A stretch of 64,000 bases of DNA from Anastatus disparis (Eukaryota; Arthropoda; Insecta; Hymenoptera; Eupelmidae): contig JAFFSR010000397.1 in NCBI GenBank assembly GCA_017163975.1, positions 27,501 to 91,500 of the forward strand, given 5' to 3'. The notes under the pieces were generated by a model. It was not told the origin of the DNA, made no database searches, and worked only from the letters and a program-made list of their open reading frames with translations. The number at the start of each line of letters is the position of its first letter. Position 1 is the stretch's first letter. The position numbers and the translations under genes are program-made. Of the stretch, positions 49,018 to 59,690 are shown in pieces.

Positions 49018-50692
49018 AGTATGAATTACACCACGGAGGCCAGACTGATGCTTCTTTATAGCCTAAAGGCATTAGCCGGTCCCATAGATTCGGGTTACGA
49101 GATTGAAGACGATGATTCCTCTTACATAAGGAAACAAATCGTGCGCCATAGGAATATCTGAAGAGGTAGCGAAAGTGCGAGATTTCGCTGTAGTGCGAGT
49201 GTCGTGGGAGCTCGGCGAGCCAGCGGGTCGCTTCCTGCACGTACGTATTTGAATCGCGCGCGTCTAAGTGTGAGCGTGAGTCAGGCGCGGTAGATGGGCT
49301 AGCCCCACGTGGGGCACAAGACCCTTTCTAGTCCACGAGAAACAAGACTGAAGATATAAAAAGGACTGATTTTGCTCCTCTTTACAGAGCCGGTCCTATA
49401 GGCAGATGGTGCCTTAGCAATTATGCGATCAGCAAAGGTATAGATGTAAATTTAGAGGCGAGCATGGCCCTTTTTCAGAGTTTCGCTGCAGACCATTAAG
49501 GAATGTATTTCGTGGAAGAGAATTGTCGAATTTTCCTCCGAACTGATCTATTTACATGCGTAGTTATGCATACATGTGAGAATAAGAAGTGTTAGATTTA
49601 GTCTTTATACACTTTTTAGGTTAAGGAAACTAATCTAGTCACAAAATAAGATCAGAAGTAAAGATCTGAAACGATCAAAAAATGATACCTCCTGAACTAA
49701 TGTGATAAGCAGATGACAGGAGAAACAAATATCAGAAGAAGGAAAATTCTTTCCGTGCAATGACTGCATTTTATTGCTCTCATTTCGCAGTAAGAAAGCA
49801 TGGTTTTAGAGATTTGCCACGCATGGGAACTCTTTCACATAGCGATGTATATTACGTCTAGCTAAACTAGCCCAAGATACCAACTGCAGGTCTGTATGCA
49901 AATTTTTCAATTTTTTACTACTATGAAAAATTATTATTATTATTATTTGTTGGATATGGCGCAGGGCGCTCAGTATATATGTAGAGGTTGTATCTCATGT
50001 AACCATGAAATTTATCTTCTCCCTTCATTTGTCAGTCTTCGACGTTCAATCCGTCTCTGGTCGTTTCTCGTCAGTCAGTCTGAGTGCGCGCCTTCAACCG
50101 TTTGGTTCAGCGTTTTGATATTTTCTCTAATAGAAAGCCTTTCTTTGTTTTGTAATAGCGACTTAATGAAGTGTATTATAATTTCATTAATATAAATTAT
50201 CAGTAATAAGAATAATCTTTGTTTGTAATTTGACGGGTTACTCTTATATATAATAAACTACTCAATAAGGTATTTTATTAAATTTGTGTTTTATTTAGAA
50301 AATCACCCAAATAAATCTGCTAATTATTCAATATTATTCCACAATAATAGTATTTTTTTAATATTACTAGAAAAAAATTCGGGTTTTTTCAACGCTTAGT
50401 GGCCTAGCTTTACATACATTTCTTGACTTATTAAGATATCAGTATAACGAATTTCATATTTTATAATTATATAATCTACTAATCATTGCATTTATCAATA
50501 AAAAATATGGAAACTTTTTTGTTTGAAAATAATCGTAATATTAACTAAAATATTCATTTTTATATTCAAAATTATAAATTTTTATAGTATAAAATTATTT
50601 TATAAATCTTTGAATTCAGTTTTTATTATATTTCTATAAAAATAATCATATAATAATTAATATTATATTCATAATTCTATACTTTTAACCTT
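49018..50692. other. LINE 3' UTR, then AT-rich DNA
   Basis: About 49018-49500 continues the GC content of the LINE and is probably its 3' UTR. From about 49600 the sequence is AT-rich with no recognised feature. The 99-aa ORF at 49896 has no domain. Confidence 0.5.
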
Positions 50693-50696
50693 TTAA

Positions 50697-50828
50697 GGAC
50701 GGGAATGGTCAATATTTCGACCACTCAAGTATCATAATATTTTTGAGTGTTTTAACATAATATTATCCTCAAAATCACTCAAAAATATTATGATACTTGA
50801 GTGGTCAAAATATCGACCAGTCCCGTCC
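50697..50828. mobile_element. 132-bp palindromic TTAA-flanked MITE
   Basis: TTAA at 50693-50696 and 50829-50832. Arms GGACGGGAATGGTCAATATT and, from the right, GGACGGGACTGGTCGATATT run inward for about 53 bp with a 27-nt loop. Confidence 0.85.
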
Positions 50829-51019
50829 TTAAAAAATTAATAATCATTGATATGTATTTTGATGTCCTAAATCATGAAGTATAAAAAATTTAAAGTATTA
50901 ATTTAATACCTTCGTTCGCAACTATGTTTAACAAAGTGTTTGCACTTACAGTATCGTGTCGAACCGTATTTTGTTTTGTAAATAAGAATATGGAGGTGGA
51001 CGTTCAGTACATTTTGTAC

Positions 51020-51545
51020 TAACTAGGAGAGGGTCAGATCTCCGGATCACGAATTTTGCTCAAACTTTAGGATAAGTTTTCAGATGTCAAAATATGAAGG
51101 AAGACAGAATTCTAGACTCTAATGTTCAATATTTTCCTAGTTACAGATAAATAAAGAAATTTACTGAAAAAGTTACTAGATTTTTAAACGTTTATAATTC
51201 TTCAGCATTAACAACTAGAAGCTTAAAACTTTTTTCAAACGAAAGCTAAGCTCAAATCCTTTCGAAATAACACTCACGGTATCTCAAAATATTATTTTTT
51301 CCCACAGTAATAGCGTAATAAAGATTGAACCCAATTTCATCATTTATTATTAATTAATATTTTAAAAAAGAAATTCAGGTGTAATCTTTATTACTCTATA
51401 ACTGTAGGAAAAAAATAATATTTTGAGATACTGTGAGTGTTATTTCGAAAGGATTTGAGCTTAGCTTTCGTTTGAAAAAAGTTTTAAGCTACTAGTTGTT
51501 AATGCTGAAGAATTATAAACGTTTAAAAATCTAGTAACTTTTAAT
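51020..51545. repeat. Fold-back copy of the GATCACG repeat family
   Basis: Starts ACTAACTAGGAGAGGGTCAG, CGGATCACGAATTTTGCTC as in the 23550 and 24008 units. The segments 51176-51346 and 51368-51540 are reverse complements (ctcaaatcctttcgaaataa / ttatttcgaaaggatttgag), making a hairpin with arms of about 170 bp. Confidence 0.85.
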
Positions 51546-51989
51546 GTCACTTTAATGTCACTTCAAAATTCCTTTTGAGAATAATTTCTAGGCCCATTAC
51601 GAACATTTAGGCATCATTTTTAAAATCGGTTTACACGGCCGATTTAGAGAAAAATAGATAAGAATGAAAAGAATAATTCAAAACTAAACAATTTTATTTT
51701 ATTTATAAAAGAAGCTCAAAAGTGATCGGAACGTAGGTATAATAGTAAAAGTATAACAAAATTAAAGAATATTAGCCTTATGTTATGGAGCTATTGGGCT
51801 CAAATATTGAAAATCTTGTTGAAAAATAATTCTATAGCTATTTACATATGAATACATAGTATTCAAAAAATGTAAATATTTACATGGATGCCATCTTCTA
51901 ATATATTCTTTAATTTGTTAAAGTCCATATCATATGTCAGATTTTCAGCAATTCAGTCGTAATTTGAAACTTTCTTAATTAACAAGAAC
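51546..51989. other. Unassigned AT-rich DNA
   Basis: No feature supported. Confidence 0.5.
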
Positions 51990-52102
51990 AGGTTCTCACC
52001 TCTAGGAAACAGATTTGGCTGACGGGTTCTTTCTTTTCGTCTAATGAACCTAGAGACTAAGATAAAGCCATTTTTCGAAAACATAGTAAAAAGAAGCTCT
52101 TA

Positions 52103-52606
52103 AAGAGCCACGGTGGCTCAGAGGCTAGAACATCCGACTCTCACCCAGAGGGCCGGGGTTCGAGTTCCGGTGAGGGCGGGATTTTTTCCATTTTTAATTA
52201 AAAGTGGAAAATTTTCTGAAGTCACTGACACCGTGGTGGACCACCCCCGAATGATTTTCCGCGGTTTTAACAAAAACCGCAGATAATTATTAGAGGGTCA
52301 ATAAGGCAGGATACGACTGCTCCACTACTATAGTTGAGCCGGAACGTTCTGCCGGGTTAGTGTGAGCTCTCGATGCGCTAAAAAGGATGGGTAGAGCGAG
52401 TCTTTCCGCCTGAATAGGTCTGCACGACCGAGCACGCATACCTTCCGGGGTAAAAAGGTATGGGTTCGAACGCGAAAACACCGGAACACATAGGTGGTCG
52501 AGGTATCCCGTAAAAAGGTTATAGAACCTATACGGGTATGGTACTTGAAAGATTATCTGAAAGAAAGATAATAATGAGATTACTAGCTTCTCTACAAATA
52601 TTTACT
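52103..52606 (+). mobile_element. tRNA(Glu)-like SINE with 12-bp TSD
   Basis: A 504-bp element is bracketed by AAGAAGCTCTTA at 52091-52102 and 52607-52618. The head resembles tRNA-Glu (loop CTCTCAC, implying anticodon CTC) with A box TGGCTCAGAGGC at 52114-52125 and B box GGTTCGAGTTCC at 52157-52168. The body is about 420 bp. There is no poly-A tail; the 3' end is short-repeat AT text. A paralogous empty site exists near 22930. It is a different family from the SINE at 5270, though both bodies contain a GGAACAC...AGGTGGT stretch. Confidence 0.9.
52114..52168 (+). promoter_or_regulatory. Pol III A and B boxes of the second SINE
   Basis: A box at 52114-52125 fits TRGCNNAGNGG. The B box at 52157-52168 is GGTTCGAGTTCC, one base longer than the ideal GGTTCGANTCC. 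Confidence 0.75.
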
Positions 52607-52760
52607 AAGAAGCTCTTATAAAAACTTGATAAACCAAAAAACTAAAACTCTCATAGAAAAATATAGAAAATATAAAAGAGAGTATAAGTTTGATACTTTA
52701 ATTTAAGCTTTATTACATCAGAAAATCTTGCCTAGTTCAAAAGTTCACACACAGCATGAA

Positions 52761-53540
52761 AGATTCCACTGAAATATTTCAAAATCGTCCACTGGAATAT
52801 TTCAATGGTACCTTTCATGCAGATTTTAGGAAGTCTTCACAAAATATTTTGAAATATTCCACTGGAATTTTCCATTGAAAGCTTCCAGGAATATTTATGG
52901 GATATTTCAAAGGAATGTTCAAAAACTTTTTCGTAATATTCCAGAAAGTATTCATGAAAGATTTCTGGAATATGTCATTAAATATTACATGTAATGTTTA
53001 TTAAATATTCCAGTAGAATATTTCATGCAAGATTCCAGTAAGGTTCCATAAACATTTCGCTGAAAGATTCCGAAAAACTTTAAAATCGTAAAGTGGAATA
53101 TTACATAAATCTTCCAGAAATATTCCACGAAATATTTCACAGAAGGATTTAAGTAATCTTTCGGTAGAATATTTCATGGAAGATTTCAGGAAGATTTTAT
53201 AAATATTTCGCTGGGTGATTCCGAAAAACTTTAAAATCGTACAGTGGAATATTACATAAATCTTCCGGTAATATTCCACGTAATATTACACAGAAGGATT
53301 CAAGTAATCTTTCAGTGCAATATTCAATGAAAGATTTCAGGAAGATTTTATAAAAATTTCGTTAAAAGAACCCGAAAAACTTTAAAATCGCACAGCGGAC
53401 TATTATATAAATCTTCCAAAAATAATCCACGGAATATTTCACAGAAAGATTTAAGTAATCTCCCACTGGAATATTTCATGGAAGATTTCAGGAAGATTCC
53501 ACAAACATTTTGCTGGAAGATTCCGAAGAGATCCTAAGTA
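52761..53540. repeat. 151-bp satellite and related GGAATATTTC repeats
   Basis: The phrase CGAAAAACTTTAAAATCG recurs at 53071, 53222 and 53373, giving an exact 151-bp period. Each unit is built from shorter words (GGAATATTTCA, GGAAGATTTCAGGAAGATT). Upstream, 52761-53010 holds diverged short relatives. The 92-aa minus ORF is a repeat translation. Confidence 0.88.
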
Positions 53541-54559
53541 TATATTTCTTCACAAAATAACAGTTCTGGAATTGTGATGAATTAAAGTGGATGTTAAATT
53601 AAATTACTTATATAAAATTCACAAAAATATGTATTTTTATCAACTTTTCAAACTAAACTTTTAAATTCTCTTTTTTTGAAAAAACTGAAACTATTATTTT
53701 GTGAAGATACATAAACTGAAGATCTCTGAAAATTTTGCGGTCAATTGGTTAAAAATTGGCTGAGAAAGTTTGTGGAAAAGTAAGGAACGCGAAAATATTA
53801 TAAACATAAACTTTTACTTTGACGTTCCTTACTTTTCTCAAAAACAAAGCAGTAGAATTTTTTTTTTTGTGCATAGATATTTATAATAATAATATCTATT
53901 ACGCTCAATCTTTAATTTGAAGATACACCGATTAATACTTGAGTAAATAACGAAAAATTCAATTTTTACTCGGTCGGTATCAGATTCTACGGGAAAATTC
54001 CCCGGACCTTTGACACACTCATGTAGATCATCGAAAATGCAGTATTCTTCATTTAAAATAAGTTAATACACTTACTACTTCTGACTTAAACTGATTCAAT
54101 TTGGTGATACAAAACCTTTCATATATTACGAAAAATCAAAATTAATATCAAAACCCTGAATTCAAGCCCTATTGAAAGTCTGCAGGTATCATAGAAGCAG
54201 ATCTACAACCATTTTAAGATTTTTTAAATTTATAAGTATCGAATTTATGAAAGTATTTTTTTTATTTTGACCTACATTCTGAAAACTACTCCATTTTTAG
54301 TTTTATATCGTAAACATTTTTGCAAGAATAAATAAATAAACATTATTTTACCTGTTGCGCTGATCTATTATCAGAGATTGCTTTTTATCATACAGTATTT
54401 TAATTTTTAATCTATTTGATTTTTGCAGAAAATATATTTAAATATATATTTACTTTCGTAAATTAATTATTAAACGCCCAATCATTTAAAATATTGAGTT
54501 ATTAACAATTTCTAATGCGCTCACAAGCTAGAGGATTTTACGCGATTTCATAATCTTTC
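53541..54559. other. AT-rich spacer, no recognised gene
   Basis: One local inverted pair, aagtaaggaacgcgaaa / cgttccttactttt at 53780-53840. Otherwise nothing supported. Confidence 0.5.
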
Positions 54560-56545
54560 ATACATACTGCTTTTCCAGTTATTGGGCCCTTATTATGTCG
54601 TATCTTCAATGATTCTTTACGAGAGTGCGTTTTTTCTTCTTGTTCGAGGATCTCGTTGGTTACTACCATCAACAAGGATTTTTCTCCACGCACTATGGGT
54701 TATATCATGCCGATCTCTTTATTCTGTTTCATGTTCAAGGCTCTGGAGCGCCTCATATATAATCAACTTTATTCCTACTTGTCATCAAGGCAGTTACTTA
54801 ACGCTCACCAGACTTGCTTTATAACTGGACACAGTACTCAGACTTAAACTGACTGATGACGTTAGGCTGAATATGGACAGACGTTACGTAACTATGCTCT
54901 TACTGTTTGACTTCAGCCAGGCATTTCATACAATGTGTCACACCACCTTACTTCGCAAACTGTCTTCTCTCGAAGTGTCGCACTCTGTCGTTAGATGGGC
55001 TGCTTCTTATCTATCTGACCATCGTCAGGCTGTTGTTGATAGTGCTGATAATCAGCCCGACTTTATCACTCTTAACACTGGTGTTCCTCGAGACTCTGTC
55101 CTAGGGTCTCTATCATTCTCCATTTATATTAATGACGTTGCTGCTGATTTTCACTCTAACGTTCAATATCTGATATATATTGGTGATCTGCAAGCATACG
55201 TTCATTTTCAGATTGGTCAATTTGATTTTTTAAACTCGCTCATGGCTGAGCACGCTTCTTTAATTAGTAATTGGGCCTCTTGTAATCATCTGAATCCGAA
55301 CGTTAGTAAAACTCAAGCCATTACCATTGGTTCTTATCATTACATTAACATGTTACCTTCATTGTCGGTAACTGAAGTTCCCATTGATGGGAACATTATT
55401 ACGTTTCAATCCTCTGTCCGTAGTTTAGGTGATTGGCTTGATAGTAAGCTGAACTGGAAAGAGCAAGTTGCAGATGTATGTAAAAAGTCCTTTTCTTTAC
55501 TTTACAGGCTCAATTTCTTTAGGAAAAGCACTACTCTGGCTCTCCTTAAGAAGAGGCCGAACTATCTGTCTTTGTCTAATAGCGTTTTTCATCATTTATG
55601 TAAACACTATCCGGTATAACAAGAAAAAAATAGCAGCCCCCGCTAGATATTAGTATAATAAGTAAATTTTGTAATAACAACCAAATTTTTTACCGCATAG
55701 TTTTTGACTAATTAGAGACCTACTAGCAATCTAGAATATAACCTATCTTTTTTTGGTAGGTCTCTAATTATTCAAAAACTACGCAGTGAAAAAATTTGGT
55801 TGTTATTACAAAATTTACTTATTATACTAATATCTAGCGGGGGCTGCTATTTTTTTCTTGTTATACCGGATAGTGTTTACATAAATGATGAAAAACGCTA
55901 CTAGACAAAGACAGATAGTTCGGCCCCTTCTTAAGCACCTAATTCAAACACTGCTTTCCCCTCCTTGACTACTTTTGTCTTGCCTATTCTTACCTTTCTT
56001 CTGAGCTTGACCTGAGGCTGCAGAGAGTCATCAACTCTGGTGTGCGTTACATCTTTGATGTAGGTAGGCGCGAGCGCATCTCTTCTTATGCTCCTCTCTT
56101 GACTGGTTGTCCACTGTAGGTAGAAAACTTTAAATTTCCGCTACTTTCTTATTCAAAATGTTTTCTTCGTGCTCAACGCCTTATTCATACTCTGTTGAGG
56201 GGCGATATGAAGCCTTTGACTACACCTTTCGCTGTCATAGAATATTATCATACATCGTTTCTGGTAACGTCATCGCGTCTATTGAACGATCTTTCTGCGA
56301 TACTTAAAGTCTCATCTTCACTATCTCATTTCAAATCATCTACTTTTTCATATTTTCTGTCCCTTGAGAATGGACCTCAACTCTCAGTTTAAGTCTTTTG
56401 TTATTTTGTTGCTACTTACTTACTAGTTACAATATATATATTGTTTGTAATACATATTATAATCTTATTTTTATATTCAATTTGTTTATATTCTTCATAA
56501 TATGTACAATATAATGCAGAGCAATAAATAATTATCTATATATCT
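54560..56545 (+). pseudogene. Jockey-like LINE reverse transcriptase relic
   Basis: RT motifs in order: KDFSPRTMGYIMPISLFC (RPIS region degraded), FKALERLIYNQLYSYLSS, FITGHSTQT, LLLFDFSQAFHTMCHTTLL (catalytic FDFSKAFD-type Asp), GVPRDSVLGSLSFSIYINDV and LIYIGDLQAYV, where YADD should stand: the first Asp of the pair is lost. The thumb follows with VSKTQAITIG, SVRSLGDWLDSKLNWKEQV and LYRLNFFRKSTTLALLK. A 381-bp MITE then splits the frame, which resumes KHLIQTLL and a decayed C-terminus to about 56395. A 3' UTR of roughly 150 bp follows. Stops, frameshifts, the broken YADD and the MITE make it dead. The 5' half (endonuclease, ORF1) is absent, typical of 5' truncation. Clade (Jockey versus CR1/I) is not settled. 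Confidence 0.85.
55550..55930. mobile_element. 381-bp TTAA-flanked MITE inside LINE RT
   Basis: TTAA at 55546-55549 and 55931-55934. A nearly perfect palindrome starts GAAGAGGCCGAACTATCTGT, with arms of about 170 bp and its axis near 55740. Removing it with one TTAA rejoins the RT frame (LALLK to HLIQTLL). Confidence 0.95.
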
Positions 56546-56949
56546 TTCTCTATCTAATGTATTATAAAGGCAGCCTAGAATAGAGGGGATTGTGTCTATC
56601 CTTCTTTGTTTACCGGTTACAACCAGAATTATAGAACTGATATAATATACCTTATACAGAATTGATATAAGGAATTAAACTATATAATAAACATTTTATC
56701 GTTAAAATTTAACTTGGTTTATTTTTTTTAATTATCAATCGTAATATATCATTATAATAAAGGTACATAAATAGTTTATTTTAATGATTTATCATCAGTG
56801 AGAGAAGGGCGGAGAAGGGCAGAGCATATTCAGCCGTAAGCAGCAGATGATTCAACACGATAATTTTAATTTATTAATTTTTAATCAATACTGAATTATC
56901 ACAAAGTGTAAATGGGACGTACTTTTCGCCCGGTATGATGAAAAATCGT
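56546..56949. other. Unassigned AT-rich DNA
   Basis: No feature supported. Confidence 0.5.
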
Positions 56950-57067
56950 ATATTGACCTCAAGAGAAAAGTGGAATATCAATTGCTCGCGTATTTGCAGC
57001 TCTCGATTCGCTCGAGCGGCAATCCATACGCGAGCATTTAATAGTCAACTTTTCTCCCTAGGTTAAT
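56950..57067. repeat. 118-bp hairpin (MITE-like)
   Basis: TATTGACCTCAAGAGAAAAG at the left pairs with CTTTTCTCCCTAGGTTAATA-type text at the right (acttttctccctaggttaat). The inner pairing is gctcgcgtat / atacgcgagc. Confidence 0.75.
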
Positions 57068-57479
57068 AATATACTATTTATTTATCGCAGAGCATTATGG
57101 GTATCTGATTCTAACGTGCAAAAATATGCGGAAACTTCACCGGAAAGATTCACCTCAATTAAAACATTTCCTTATACCAGATTCAATCACTGTGTTATTC
57201 CACGCTTAAAAAAAAATAAAGCGATTCTTGAGTGGAACCCAAGCAAAATCTCCTTTGTTAGCATTGGAAATCGGCATTAGGCTTCATTATCTTACTAACC
57301 CAAGCAATGTTCGCCTGGCAGTGAAGAAGATTTCGTTTTTACACAAAAGCTCTGTTCGACATACTTCTCGGGCTTGCGCACTAGTGATGCACAGTAGACT
57401 TTTGTATTCAGAAATCCATAGCACGTTACTGCGCGCAATCCCGAGAAGTAAGTAAAACAAAGCCATGATATCATTGCTT
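57068..57479. other. Unassigned DNA
   Basis: Includes a 75-aa ORF (57228-57455) without a recognisable domain. ACTTCTCGGG.. at 57362 and CCCGAGAAGT at 57440 pair as a distant hairpin. Confidence 0.4.
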
Positions 57480-57483
57480 TTAA

Positions 57484-57872
57484 GAGGAGGCCGTATAGTT
57501 CTGTCCTTGTCTAATCTAAATTTTCGTTATTATGGCTAAATTAAATATTTTTATACAAAAGTAAAGGCAGAGCCCAATAGATTTAAGGATGAGCAGACGA
57601 TTCTATTCTATGAAAAAATATAAAATTTTCATTAGTTTTCGAGTGAAGTCTGAAACGGAAAAAGAGTTAAATTTGATTGAAGTGTTCAACTCTTTTTCCG
57701 TTTCAGACTTCACTCGAAAACTAATGAAAATTTTATATTTTTTAATAGAATAGAATCGTCTATTCATCCTTAAATCTATTGGGCTCTGCCCTTACTTTTG
57801 TATAAAAATATTTAGTTTACTAATTATAAGGAAAATTAAGATTAGACAAGGACAGAACTATACGGCCGCCTC
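57484..57872. mobile_element. 389-bp TTAA-flanked MITE
   Basis: TTAA at 57480-57483 and 57873-57876. Arms start GAGGAGGCCGTATAGTTCTG on the left and, reverse-complemented, GAGGCGGCCGTATAGTTCTG on the right, and pair almost to the centre near 57680. The shared core GTCCTTGTCTAAT closely resembles the element at 55550. Confidence 0.95.
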
Positions 57873-57876
57873 TTAA

Positions 57877-58199
57877 CCCAAGTAATAATTGCTTTGGAAA
57901 CTTAAAGTGTTATTTATATTTGAATCAACAGAAATGACCGCTTTTTTTTCAGTGCATGTGATGGAGAGACGATGAAAATGAAGGTCACCTCTTTTGAAAA
58001 CGTGAAAAAGTTATTCCATTGCAACAATATTAATATTTTATAAGAATTAGAGAAAATTATTATTTTATTTTCATATAAATAATATATAATATAAATAATT
58101 ATTAAAATTGCACTAAATTATTATGTTAAGAATCGAAAAATAATCCTTTCACAGATTTCAAAAGCAATTTCTAATGATTGAATAGCACAACAGGTGAAA
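57877..58199. other. Unassigned AT-rich DNA
   Basis: No feature supported. Confidence 0.5.
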
Positions 58200-59690
58200 T
58201 AATGGGCCTAATATTTTTATGGCCTATATATTTTGGGCCTTATATTTTTTTTGACTTTATATTTTCTTTGGCTCTATTTTAGCGCTATTTTTCTGGGCCT
58301 TATATTTTTCAGGCTCTACATTTTTTTGAGTCCTATTTTTTTTGGCCTCATACTTATTTTGGGCCTCATATTTACTGGGGCTCTATATTTCTTTGGGCTT
58401 AATATTTTTTCGATTTTTATGTATTCTCGGGCTCTATATTTTTTTTGGCCCAATATTTTTTTGGGCCTAATATTTATTCAATTCTTATATATTCCTGTGC
58501 TCTATATTTTTGGGCACAATATTTTTTTCAAGTTTATATTTTTGTGGGTTCTATAATTTTTTTGGGACGCATATTTTATTAAGTTCTAGAATTTTTTCGG
58601 TCTATATTTTTTGGGCTCTATTTTTTGGGCCTTATATTTTTTTGGGCTCTATGAATTTATGGCCTAATATTTTTTTATCTCAAAATATTTTGGGCTTCAT
58701 ATTTTTCGGGCGTTATATTTTTTTGGGTACTATATTTTTTTTTGACTTATATTTTCTTGGATTCAAAATTTTTTGGGCACAATATTTTTTTGGGCCCAAT
58801 ATTTTTTGGGCGTTATATTTTCTTGGGCCCTATTTATTTTTGGGCCTAATATTTTTATGGTCTCTATATATTTGGGGCTTCATATTTTTTGGGCCTTATA
58901 TTTTTTTTGCACTATATTTTTTTTGACTTTATATTTTTTTGGGCTCTATATTTTTTAGGCCCAATATTCTTTCTATTCTTATATATTATTGGGCTCTATA
59001 ATTTTTTAGGCCCAATATTTTTTCGAAATTAATATTTTCTTGGGTTTTATAATTTTTTTGAGTACTATATTTTGTTTAGCTCTATTTTTCTGGACCTTAT
59101 ATTTTTCAGGCCCTACATTTTTCTGAGTCCTATTTTCTTTAGGCCTCATATTTTGTTTGGGCTTTATATTTTCTTGGGCTCTATATTTTTCTGAACCCAA
59201 TATTGTTTTGATTCTTATGTATTCTTGAGCTCTATATTTTTGGTCCCGATATTTCTTTCAAGTTTATATTTTCTTGGGTTCTATAATTTTTTTGGAACCT
59301 ATATTTTATTCAGCTCTATAATTTTGTGGGCCTTATATTTTTTTGGGCCCGTAATTTTTTTGATTCTTATATTTACTTGGGCTCTATGTTTTTTTAACTT
59401 TCATATTTTTTTGGGCTCTATATTTTTTTTGGCGCAATATTTCTTTTCATATTATATTTTTTTGAGCTCTATATTTTTTTGGGCCTAATATTTCTTCAAA
59501 TCTTTAATTTTTTTGATGCTTATGTATTCTTGGCTCTATATTTTTTTGAGCTCAATATGTTTTTAAAAATTATTTTTGGGCCTAATATTTTTTTTATTAT
59601 TATATTTTCTTTGTCTCTATATTTTTTTGATTCTTGTATTTACTTTGGCTCTATATTTTGGGCTCTAAATTTTCCCATGATAAACTAAAT
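58200..59690. repeat. GGGCC/GGGCTCTATATTTTTT minisatellite
   Basis: About 1.5 kb of irregular units of 20-24 bp, with the forms GGGCCTAATATTTTTT, GGGCTCTATATTTTTT and GGGCTTTATATTTTCT, degenerate but everywhere alternating a GGGC(C/T) step with a T-rich run. All hydrophobic ORFs here (both strands) are repeat translations. It begins where the minus-strand Helitron helicase breaks off. Confidence 0.9.

Larger units (their letters stand above)
44856..49500 (+). mobile_element. R1-clade non-LTR retrotransposon (degenerate)
   Basis: Plus-strand LINE with a 5' region (44856-45129) that contains two strong hairpins, ORF1 (gag-like, three zinc knuckles), ORF2 (APE-type endonuclease, reverse transcriptase, C-terminal zinc-knuckle domain) and a 3' UTR whose end is not marked by a poly-A tail. 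The RT sequence (RPLCMLDDAGNLLKM, QYGFRKKRSIVNAV, FAYADDNA) and three ORF1 CCHC motifs are typical of the R1 clade. The 5' end sits against the (ATC)n array. 5' and 3' ends are approximate. Confidence 0.88.
51990..52760. repeat. Diverged repeat copy carrying a SINE
   Basis: Flanks of the SINE (51990-52090 and 52619-52760) align in order with 22770-23060 (ctaggaaacagatttggctg / gagaaacggatttagcta; tttttcgaaaacatagtaaa / tttttcgaaaatataatgaa; tttaatttaagctttattac / tttaatttaagctttgtagc). The 22.9-kb copy lacks the SINE. Confidence 0.75.

Noticed and set aside
52103..52180. A functional tRNA-Glu gene
   Set aside because: tRNA-like head of a 504-bp SINE with its own 12-bp TSD; the 5' and 3' acceptor strands do not pair well.
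58233..59688. Several hydrophobic, membrane-protein-like ORFs
   Set aside because: They repeat FLGLIFFGLYIF-type text dictated by the GGGC/TATATTTT minisatellite, on both strands and in overlapping frames.
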